Positions 1-10,078 of a stretch of DNA of 64,000 bases are shown one piece after another. Source of the stretch: Synanceia verrucosa (taxonomy: Eukaryota > Chordata > Actinopteri > Perciformes > Synanceiidae); assembly GCA_029721515.1 (NCBI GenBank), contig CM056561.1:7650001-7714000 (forward strand), in the 5' to 3' direction. The notes beneath the pieces were generated by a model that was not told the DNA's origin, made no database searches, and worked only from the letters and a program-made list of their open reading frames with translations. Each line of letters begins with the position of its first letter. Position 1 is the stretch's first letter. Made by a program: the position numbers and the translations under genes.

Positions 1-497
1 TAATGAGCTTTAAACTATAATGTGCAGATTTTAAACCATCTGGCAATTCAAACAAACATACAGAGGCCAGAATGTACCAAAAGATCCAAATGGGGTTCCC
101 TTTGAAACTGCTTTCTGAAAAATCTTGATAAATCATTTCCTCCCTGGCAGATGGTGGTAAAAAAACATAACAGAGATTATAATCTCCTTCTGTCCCTGTA
201 GAGGACTGACAACTGCCTTTATTAACCACAACTCTACTGCCGCTGGGTTTTAAATAGACTAAAACTGCTGTCTGAGAAACAGTTCTGTGGCAAAAGTTGG
301 ACCTCAATGATTCCTATTGCATTCTTGCTCAGTGTGTAATGGAGAAAAAGATGAAAAGATGCAGGGAATAGTGGAAAATCACAGCCACTGGTATAATGTT
401 TTGTGGTTATGTGACTATAAGCACCCTGTACAATCTTACCATCACTTCCTCCTTGAGAGTAGGACTCCACCGCTGACAAAGGCATCTCTGTGTGCAG
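1..497. other. Non-coding, no feature recognised
   Basis: AT-rich sequence with stops in all frames. I see no exon, RNA gene or repeat that I can name before the orphan exon at 498. Confidence 0.5.
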
Positions 498-636
498 CTC
501 TCAGAGGGGGGTGAAGCGGACCTCCCATCAAGCGAGGAGGAGAAGGGGCCTGTGCAGGGCCAGTGGGAGCCAGAGGGGCTGGAGTGGGAGCAGCAGGCCA
601 CCACGACAGAATATCCAGAGCGAAGAGAAAGAACAG
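498..636 (+). CDS. Orphan coding-like exon, possibly an alternative upstream exon of arhgef25
   Basis: The stretch is GC-rich in an AT-rich neighbourhood and is open in one frame for 46 codons. The peptide is acidic, with Leu-Ser-Glu-Gly-Gly near its start and Glu-Arg-Arg-Glu-Arg near its end. It is bounded by an acceptor (tgtgcag, ending at 497) and a near-consensus donor (AACAG|gtaaga at 637). It enters in phase 0 and leaves one base over. That is exactly the phase needed to join arhgef25 exon 2 (24451), which normally receives one base from exon 1. There is no in-frame ATG before the upstream stop at 474, so a further 5' exon would be needed. As I recall it, human ARHGEF25 has a longer isoform with a different N-terminus joined at this same exon, which makes the link plausible. 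It could instead belong to another gene to the left. A second frame is also open here. The function is unknown. Confidence 0.4.
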
Positions 637-2266
637 GTAAGACCTGAACTGGCTGCACTGAGCGTGACAGACCATTTTGTGGCCCTAAATCCACAATGCT
701 AGTCCAAACATTATCCCTCGCCAAACCAGTCAGCTTAGAGACTCACTGAAACACAAACCCCCAGACTTTCAGCTTTGATTCGTTGGCAAAACGTCTCAGA
801 TTTCTGTGTAGTGACTTCTGAAACAGCCTGCTCAGCCACTCAATCACTTTCATGAAAAACTGCTTGCTGCAGTCTGTGTCGATGTTGATATCTATGCAGT
901 GATGATTTCTTGAGTTTTGGAGATTCACAATATTAGTGCAAGTATTGAATCTTGAACGACAGAAACTACTACCTGGGCCTTCGGTTTCATTTCAGTCTGC
1001 TCTTGAGTGTCAGCTATACGTAAAATCAGGATGAAAACAGGCCGGACTCCAACCTGCCATATCTGATGGTGGCCATTAGGCACTTTTAACTTCGGGGAAA
1101 GTATCAGATTGGAGTCACCTGAGTGTTGGTAGTTCACTCTTATGAAACTCCAGCATCCGCATCCTCTATTAGCACTGATAGCAGTAAATTGCTTTGCCGT
1201 AATGTGCCATACATAAGTACGTTAGAGAGAGAGTTCTTGTGTTTATACACATGGAACATTTTCCAGATGGGAAGAAGAAAACAATTCAGCTGAACTCCCT
1301 TCGTCTTCTGCCCCAAAACTGGTGGTTGCACTTATTCTGATTTTGCAGTGAAAGGGTTGCGTGCATTACCATTTCCCTTGAGTGGAATGGAACAAAGGGA
1401 TCTTTGTAGCTGTGTCTGGGTTTGGGTTAGACTGTGTGTGTATATATGGGGGGGGGTTTGGTGGCAAGAACCATGTGGCTGGACCACTAACTGTTGTGCA
1501 GAAGAGTACATGGCGTACAGAAGAAAGTGAGTGAAGAAGAAGTCAGTGATGCTTATCTGTAATACTCTTATTAGGTTGGGGTGTGCTGTTGTGGTTAACC
1601 CAAATATTATTTCAGTATACAGCTCAGTGCTCAGAAAAGTAAAGAAATGCATTATTCAGGACCATGTGGAAGTATGATGACTGAAAGAGAAATTGTTTAT
1701 TCCAGTCGCAGACAAGCTTCTTTACAATTGTTTTTGCATAGCCCAATTTCCTCCGGATGGAAAATGGGATGGAAAAATCAATGACACACACAACCTGAAC
1801 CACAACAACAATATACAGATATGTCGTGACACAGAGCCAGTCTGGAGAGTAAGTATTTTAATTTAATGGTTCTCTGTATAATCGAACCATCGCAAATTGA
1901 CATGTTCAGTTTTAGTGAAAATGTGTTTTCAAATGTTTACATGCAGTTGAATGTTTTTGTAAGCAATCATGATATATGAATATGATTATCACAATGTCAG
2001 GTTATCATTAATCTGTTGCCCAGAGGTCGCAGTGTAGGGGACCTAATATGTAATCCTTACAAACCATTAATGATTATGGTTTCTGATAACTCTTTTTTTA
2101 TATATATTTATACCTGATGCACTATTTACAATCATAATTCTAATGCTGCAATTAGCAGACTTGGCAACTCAACTGAAACAGAGGGTTAATGAGACGTTTT
2201 ATACAGTCTATATTAGCCTTTTTTCTATAACAATTTCTTTTATACACTAGCCAAATAAAAGGATTT

Positions 2267-2606
2267 GCACGGTGGTGTAGTGGTTAGCACTATTGCCTCA
2301 CAACAAGACCGGGTTAATTCGATTCCCGGCTCCGGAGCCTTTCTGTGTGGAGTTTGCATGTTCTCCCCGTGTCTGTGTGGGTTCTCTGCAGGTACTCCGG
2401 CTTCCTCCCACCGTCCAAAAACATGCATGGGGATTAGTTTAATTGGCTAATTTAAATTGTCCGTAGGTGTGAATGTGAGTGTCAGTGGTTGTCTGTCTCT
2501 ATGTGCCCTGTGATGAAATGGAGACTTGTCCAGTAAGACAGCTGGGATAGGCTCCAGCTCCCCCCACGACCCTATGTGAGGATAAGCGGTAGAAAATGGA
2601 TGGATG
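2267..2606 (+). mobile_element. tRNA-derived SINE-like repeat, older copy
   Basis: The element starts with a tRNA-like head (GGTGTAGTGGTTAGCACT, A-box-like, then a degraded B box at about 2313-2330). A body shared with the copy at 34992-35314 follows, with landmarks such as GTGTGGAGTTTGCATGTTCT, TTAATTGGCTAATTTAAATT and CAGCTGGGATAGGCTCCA. It ends in GATAAGCGGTAGAAAATGGA and GGATG repeats. This is a very common dispersed repeat type in teleosts. Compared with the second copy the B box is disrupted and no clear target-site duplication is visible, so this insertion looks older. Confidence 0.8.
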
Positions 2607-5600
2607 ATTGAAAAACATAGATTAGATAAATGCGATCCTCAATTGTTGTTTGTCAGTGGAAGAGAAGGAAAAGGCCCTGCTTTCTTTAACAGTGTGGTTT
2701 GTGCTGTAAGGGCCATCTGCTACATGTCAGACACAACATGCCTTCTAGTGGCTTCACAAGAATCACAGGACAGTGCCAACCTCCACAAATTCAAATCATG
2801 GAGTACGCAGAGCTGCTGCTCATATTTCTCTCAAATGTCTCTTGGTTTCTCAGACACCCAGCAGCCATATAATTCATACCCTCACCCTCCCCAGACCCTA
2901 TGTGTCTACAGTCTATTTCCTAACACTGATTGGTGATGGATGGCCTTGTGAGTCCAAACTTTTTTTTTTTCCCTTTTTTTACCATGTTGTCTTTTTCAAG
3001 GTAAAATGCACAAAGCCACATCAACAGGAAATTGCACTGAACCAAGTAAAAATAACAGTGTTGCATTTGACCCACAACAACATGCACACACTGCTCATGT
3101 GTACACACACACACGCACACAAGTTTCTGTTTAACTGTGTGCTGAATGTGCTCATTTGCACACAGCACATGCTTATTACTGGTAATAGCTTAAGCTATTT
3201 ATTTACAGGAAACATGATATTCTGTTAGACATACAGAAATAATGATGAACATTTATGGCAACATAATCTGAGACATAATACATAATATTCTCAGTATTCA
3301 TTCTTCACAGTCAGTGCACAAGATTAGTGTTTTGTGTTTTTTTTTAACAGAATTCATATCTTTCTTTACATTTTAAGACTTTGGAGTCTTTAAAAAAATT
3401 TAGTTGATGGCCACGTCATCTGTCTCGTGATGAAAAGTGATAGCTATGAAAAGACAGTTATCTTTGGTGCTCAGGACCTCACTGGGGTGCAAATTTAATG
3501 ACACCATTAATCTTATTAATGAGTAGATGGGAGGTAAACTGTGGGAATGTGGGAAATATGTTTTCCATATCTAGTTCCATGAGAGGCGGGGAGAGTGTGC
3601 CATCCAAGGGCAAGTGCTGATCCCTGAGGAGAGAGAGAGAGAGATGCTACTTCATGCACAATATTGGGTAGGAAGAAGGCATGGGATGCTAGCCTTCTGC
3701 TGCTCATTGGGTATCCATACTGTACTGTAAACTGAGCCTACACCCTGGATCTGCTCTGTCTTGTGTACACAGAGTTAGTGTTTTTTTTTTTTTTTAAAAA
3801 AGACAGACATGCAGGTGTTTTATTCTGAGCTGAATATTCTCAATGCTGTGTAACATTTGAATGTGAGAAGTTGGTGATTTGTTATTGAAATGTGTTTTGG
3901 TAAAAGTAATACTTAGCTGTAATGTATTAGTATTTGTATACTTACTTTATGCAGTTAACTGGAGTGTGTTTGTGTGTGGAGAGAGCATTACTTCACACAG
4001 GTGGATGGATATTTACATTTTTATAGTATCTTGTGTCTTTTATTGCAGTGCAGAATAGATGTTTAGGTGAATAGATGTTTTGAAACATTTCTGTTTTGCA
4101 ACCCCTGATGTTGTTGTAAACATTAGACACAGTCCTGATTCAGTTATCTGTACCTTTTGACCTATAGATCTGACCCTCTTGTGAAATAATGGCCATTGAC
4201 CTCGCATATATGTGGATTTCTTACCACATGGATTCAAGTTGCCTTGACTTTATAATGTAGATCAAGTTCCAAAGTGTGTTGTTGAGCCTGCAGCAACTAA
4301 CTTTTTGGCCATTTGGCAAGCGAAACGAGCTGTGAACAGAACACTGACACACCCGACCTATTATCGCCTTGTAATCAGATGCTTATTTACACAGCAGTCA
4401 TTGGTGTTGTGTTTTTTGCAAACTGGCAGATATATCTGTCTCTATAGCTGCCATTCTCTGACTTTGTCTGCAGTAAGGTGAGTTTTTAGAGCTCTAAAAC
4501 AATGCTATTCTCCGCAGGTCCATCACTATACAATAAGTGACATCTTTCACACTGATGCTGCTCTAAAGCATTTAACAAAGCATGATGTGGCCTGCCCTCC
4601 TGCATTTTTTTCCCCACATTTATCATTTGACTGTGTGTGTCAGAGACCCTGAATGATGTGAATCATGCCCTTTTTGGTTCAAAAGAATTGCATGTGTGTA
4701 TTTTTTTTAGAGTTAATGTTAAAAAAGTTAATGTTGTGTGTCAGTGGGTCGAAGTGGGTCAGGCTGGATACTTCACATAGGTCACTGGTCACAGCTGGCA
4801 TTAGACAGACACAGACTGACCTGCAAGGCAGGAAGCAGATGAACACTATAAACAGTCTTACAGGCACACATGTGCACACATACATGTATCCACACTTTAA
4901 AGTGCTCCCTAACGTGCCACGTGCACTCAAGAAACTGGAATACTGATTTGCAACTTTTTCAGTTTATACACATTCAATGTAGCAACAACACAATCTCTAA
5001 ATCACCTTTTCCCGACAGGAAATCCTCTTCTCTTGATTAAAAAAAACCTCTGCTTTTAGTAATTGTTAATCAAGGATAAAGCAGCAGTGTCTATCCATGT
5101 GTAGTCCCTGGGTTTGCTTAACATTTAATTAACATTTTCTCCTTTGGGTGGCGTTTTAGGTCAGGCCTTGAACACAGTCAGCAGTAACCCCAGAGTCTCA
5201 GTGCTAGCATTGTAGCTGCTTCTAGAACAAGGTTCACAGAGATGAAGCGAGAGAGAGACTGCAGGTCAGACAGAAGAGGAGCACTTTGACAAGCTCCACT
5301 TTAGCCACTATCACATTGACTGGAAAATTAGAATGGGGAATTACTGGTGAGGAGCATGTGTTTCTGCAAGTATACTAAATGTGTCTCTGTGTGTATGCCT
5401 GTAATTGTACGTGGTATGTGAGTATTATGGATATTTTGAGAATCAAGTCTCCATGGTACATGGTGTAGCCTACTGTCCCTCTGTGTAATGCATCGCTCAT
5501 GCTGTACACAAATGCATGCACAAACACAGAGCGACCCACCTGTCTCTTGGACAAAAACAGCAGCTCTCTGCAGACCAACAGGACAGGACAGTAACTCTCT

Positions 5601-6348
5601 GACTTCTGCTCCATGATGGGACCTGAGCCAGAAAACCTCCCCCTCACACCGGCTCGTCCAGAATGCCAGTTTGCCTTAATTGGCGCTCAGCTGAGAGATG
5701 ACGGGAGGAAGAAAAATAGAGAGGAACTAAGGGAGAAAAAGCGAAAGAGAGGGAGGAAGGAAAATCTTAAGTGAGCATATTTTGGCAGGATTTCAGCTGG
5801 CTGATGGGGTGAGGAGAGGCTAATATCAGTGGGGGCTGGGGAACACTGCGAATAAGCAACTGCATATCAGCTGAACTGAGACTTGCTGTAGCTATTAGTA
5901 TTCATGCTTATGTAAGATCAATCCAGTGTATTTTCCTGTTCCTTTTGCAGTTTAATAGTGTGTGCATTCAGACTGTGCATTATGAATGAGTATATCCTAT
6001 ATAATACTTGTATTCCAGGAAAATCACTACACAACATTAGGAAAATTCATTTACGTGAGCTGATTTGCATTCATATAACATACCCGAGATTCCTCTCTGA
6101 GCATGCCTCCTCAATGTGACTGACTGTCTCCCACGCAGTGGAAAGGCGATATGATCTCCCTGTTTGGCTAAACACACACATCCATCTACTAGCGTGCTTA
6201 TTTTTAGACAAGCCTTTAAATCCAGTCCGGTGTGAACATGTATGGATTTTATTCATCCTTTACATCACTGTCGTAGTCCAGGTCTGTCTCCTCGTCCGCA
6301 CAAGCATAGTTGTGCACACGAATCATCTTTAATGTGTCTCTCATGTGG

Positions 6349-6418
6349 GAGAGGGAGGGAGGGAGGGAGAGAGAAAAGGAAGGAATGAGGGAGCAAGGCA
6401 GATAAAAGGAGAGAGATG
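6349..6418. repeat. Homopurine tract (GGGA-rich)
   Basis: An almost pure purine run built from gggagggagg units followed by gaga and aagg runs. It is low-complexity sequence with no assigned role. Confidence 0.7.
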
Positions 6419-6856
6419 AATGGGTGTTAATGCACGCCTCACCTCACATCTCCCTCTTCAAGCCAGGGGAGCAACATTTTTTTTCATAATTTTGTTAACA
6501 CGTCTTGTTGGTGTTCATATATTCAAAGGTTTCATTCCATACTGACAAAGTGATACTGCAAGTGTTAACTGTCAGGGCGGATACACCGAAATTCTCAGTC
6601 ACAAAAATCAGCAATCAATACACCAATAACGTTTGGCAATTTTGTGTATTACAATAATCCCAGAGTGTTCTTCTGTGAAACATTTTGTGTGATGCTGTTA
6701 TTGAAGAACAAATATTGATCAATGAAATCAAAACAATCATATTTGTGGTGCATTTAAGCAGCACTGCCAAGTGAGCAAGCCAACCAATCAGCCTCATGCA
6801 ACAAGTACAAATGCCCCCTACTGGGTGCCTTATAGAAACACACTCTGGCATCCTTC

Positions 6857-7321
6857 AACTCATTGAGTGCCATCCGTTTTCTAAAACAGAAAGTGCCTTG
6901 TGCCAGCATTTTTGGTCATTTTTAGTCATTTTTTTTAAGACCCACAGAATATTTTGTACAATGTCTCTGAAAACACAGAATAGCTCAAATGAAAGAGGAG
7001 ACTCTATTTCATCCATCTTTTTGTACCTTTTTCCATTCTTGTTTTTTTCTGGAGTAGAGGCCAGTTTCACCAAAATCACCACTTTTTGTCCAGATTCTGT
7101 TTTACTTTTTAATCACAATTGTCTCCACTTCCTGCTTTGATCTCTGTGCTGTATACCATCTCTTTATATGCCGACTACAAATCCCAGAAGCCCCAATATT
7201 ACTCATAGGTGTGTGAGAGTGCCCTCTTGTGCCTGTTGCTGCTGAAAAACCACTTGGTCATGGCACTCAAGGATTGGATTTTAAATGACGTAAAAACACG
7301 TTAATGGCACTCAAAGAGTGA
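6857..7321. mobile_element. MITE-like element with imperfect terminal inverted repeats
   Basis: The left end reads CTCATTGAGTGCCATCCGTT (about 6859-6878). The right end carries its imperfect inverse, ACGTTAATGGCACTCAAAGA (about 7298-7317). A further copy of the TGGCACTCAA motif lies at about 7261. The 465 bp between the ends has no transposase ORF. Short length, inverted ends and absence of coding capacity fit a non-autonomous DNA transposon. The exact ends and target-site duplication could not be fixed by eye. Confidence 0.55.
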
Positions 7322-9011
7322 GAGAAGAGAATAATTTTGCATGTATCTCAAGAGTAGTGTGTTCTTCATCTCTCCTCTGTGTAGTCAGTGTTTGTTTAGT
7401 GAGTGCAGGTAATGTTTACTCAGTTTCTAAGCTTTGCCCTCAGATTCTTGTCTTAATGTCTTAGTTTTATCTTGTTTCTTTTAAACCATCTGTTCTGCTG
7501 TTGTAGCCATCATTTGTCACTCTTGAATTGTGTGCCTCTGCCTATATGGTGTTTGATTGTCTGCAACAGACAAGTGGAGACGTTCAGCGGTGCTGTTCAA
7601 TATTCCTCTGGTGAATTTTCCCGTTCGATCACACTCACTCAAAGCATCTATTATAAGTAAAGAAAGGCAGAGATGGGGGGGCATTGTGATCTGTGCAAAG
7701 TGTAAGTGTTGCATGTTGAAACTCTGTATGCTGCGTGAACCTGCGAATAGATAATAGATCTGTCACTGTGGGGATTCTCTCACTTGTGAAGAACTGTCTT
7801 GTTCCACATATTATGGTTGCTTTAATCTGCTCTGTGTGACAAAGTCTAAAGTAACTGTGCGAATGTGTCCGCTCTACTTGCGTGGCTAATGGGTGAGGCA
7901 GCCAGGCTTCTCTGTTTGCTCCCACTGTCTCTCCTGTAGACAACAGAAACATCCTGACAGCAATCTGCCACCACCCTGTCACTGTGGAGGGATGGACGCA
8001 GGAGAGACAGCCCTGCCAACCACTGAAGCACTTGACGGTGCACCTCAGGGATGTGCGTATGTGTGCTCGTTGGTTCAATGCCAGCTGATACTCAGCCCTC
8101 TCTTGTTTCTGTCGATGCCCCCAAAGAGGAACCTGAGCGGATGCTCGTCTTTATTGCAGCAACCAGGTGGTGATTTCCACGCTGTTGCATTGTAGCTCGT
8201 GTGAAAGGAACATAGCGTGATGAGCGCTGCAAATGTGAGATGAGAGCATATACTGAATCATAAGCTCAGCAGCTTCTGGCAGAGGACAAGATGGTTGAGA
8301 GCACACAATATTTCATAATAGCATTATCACCAACCTCCTACCTCTGCCAGTTATGTCTTTAGTTGTTTCCTTGGATAAACCTACCATACTGACAGGTCAG
8401 CAGACCCTGGTTTCATCTGCAAGGAATGCTAATGATCCATAATGTAGTGGTGAATAAGTTTAATGTATTGCTAGTTTTGCAATTACACTACCTCATCAGT
8501 TTCCCCGTTCAGCACATGACCATGATGATGTAAAGCTTTTTGAAGAAGGTAGATAACATGTCCATTGGCCTGGATACACATACACACAAATGTGAGTGTT
8601 GTGTCAGACAGTATTTTCTGTATAAAGAGTAAAAGTGAAAATTAAGAAATGGCTAGTCCTACAGTGGATGTCCAGCACTGATGACTGATGAGTAAAGCTA
8701 TGCATCAATTTCATGAGAGGTCAGTTGATGCTATATGAGGATCTATATCTGTTGCATCAACATGATGATATACCTTGATTTTTCAGATACATGTGTTCCT
8801 TGATTATCCAAAAACAGATATCACCATGTTATTCTAGTTACACATATTTTTACACATACCTGAAAATACAACATTATTTATTTTGCGATATGAACTCACA
8901 TAGATGATCACTCATTTAGTTTCATCCCTCTAGTTAACCTGGGATTTCTAGAGTCTAAAGGTTCCTGAGGATAGACTGCTCCACTATGAATTGCCAAGCG
9001 AAATGACTTGT

Positions 9012-9035
9012 AACACACACACACACACACACACG
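9012..9035. repeat. CA microsatellite
   Basis: About 12 uninterrupted AC units followed by gcacc. Confidence 0.9.
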
Positions 9036-9572
9036 CACCAGAATGCCAACATGCCAGCATTGTGAAATTCTAGACCGCCTGCTCACCCTATGGAGACAAA
9101 AAAAACAAACAAAACAAAACAAAAAAAAACACTGGCTATGCTGGCCCCATGATCATTTATGAACACTGAAGTTAATTTGGAGCAGGCCCTGTTTAGCCCT
9201 CTATGATCCATGAAGTGAGCACGCACCTACGGTACAGTGGTGATGACGCTGTAGCCATACTGGGAGACGCATGACACCTTCAGCCATCATGGCCTCTCCT
9301 CTGTAAATAGCATCATTACATGTATCATTACAGACCTTGGTGTTACTATTTCCAGGAGGTAGATTTCCACTAGAGCTTTTCATCTGGTCTCAGAGTTGGA
9401 TAGTTGGGTCCAGCAGATGAGCGGGGAAACTAAAGGGAGCAGAGGAAAAACAGCTGAGAGGAGAGAAATAGAAAACAGGAAGAGAGAAAATAAGGGGAGT
9501 GGGAACCTTATCCTGGAATAGCCAGCAACTAGAGCTGCAGACTCCACCCTCACCCCTCCCCTTACTCTCGCT

Positions 9573-9599
9573 GTCTCTCTCTCTCTCTCTCTCTCTCTG
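9573..9599. repeat. CT microsatellite at the arhgef25 5' end
   Basis: About 13 CT units followed directly by gaagcag. It lies 370 bp before the arhgef25 start codon. It may be part of the promoter or 5' leader, or a pyrimidine tract before the AG at 9604-9605. Confidence 0.85.
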
Positions 9600-9605
9600 A
9601 AGCAG

Positions 9606-9972
9606 TCTCTTACCAGTCTGTCATTTGACCAGGCAGTTCACAGAGGCGAGAGCCCAGCACCAAAAAGAAAACAGAGAGAGGAAGAGAGACAGAGTGAAGG
9701 GGAGCACATTGAATGTAACGATAAGCTTGCTGGAATGTCTCCATGGCTGTATGTCACCATCTGAAAATCCCTGTAAGTGTGGATTTCTTCTTGACTGCTG
9801 CTTTCGTGGACTCTCTCTATTCTTCTCGGTCTGGATGTGGGCTTTAAGTCAGTCTGCAGTCAACTGAGGAGAAGGATCAACTGACACATTTCTGGGGATT
9901 TAAACTTTGAGGAGTAAACCTCAATCTCAGAGAGTGCCGGGCCATGCCCACCTCCGCTCATGGTTCAACAGC
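9606..9972 (+). other. arhgef25: Probable arhgef25 5' untranslated region, possibly with a short intron
   Basis: The sequence between the CT tract and the start codon contains a strong donor (CCCT|gtaagtg at 9773) and a pyrimidine-rich acceptor ending in tctgcag at 9859. Together they would define an 87-base intron, a typical size for short fish introns. Several upstream ATGs are present, for example an ATG-TAA pair at about 9718. No TATA box was recognised. Transcript data would be needed to fix the transcription start. Confidence 0.35.
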
Positions 9973-10078
9973 ATGAAAGGGGGCCACCATCACCATCGCC
10001 ACCACCGAGGCTGTGGCTGCCAACACTTATTCCGTAAAGTCCTGGCCAAGTGTGGCTGCTGCTATGCCCGAGTCAGAG
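9973..10078 (+). CDS. arhgef25: arhgef25 coding exon 1
   Basis: Encodes residues 1-35 plus one base. It contains a His-rich run (residues 5-11) and the Cys cluster at 14, 16, 27, 29 and 30. FRKVLAKCGCCYAR aligns with human IRKVLAKCGCCFAR. Donor AGAG|gtcagt. Confidence 0.9.

Larger units (their letters stand above)
637..9599. other. Region upstream of arhgef25 without a recognised gene
   Basis: No exon with protein similarity was found. The region holds a SINE-like repeat (2267-2606), a MITE-like element (about 6857-7321), purine-rich tracts (about 5700-5770 and 6349-6418), a CA repeat (9012-9035) and a CT repeat (9573-9599) just before the arhgef25 first exon. If the exon at 498 is an upstream arhgef25 exon, this stretch is an intron of that isoform; otherwise it is intergenic. 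Confidence 0.5.

Noticed and set aside
2267..2340. Possible tRNA gene (GGTGTAGTGGTTAGC and a B-box-like motif)
   Set aside because: The tRNA-like head continues into a SINE body shared with 34992-35314, so it is a retroposon promoter and not a tRNA gene.
7635..8078. 147-codon minus-strand frame, with an overlapping plus-strand segment (7940-8039) that has splice-like edges
   Set aside because: The peptides show no family features, both strands are open through chance composition, and the plus-strand segment does not fit the phase of any neighbouring exon convincingly.
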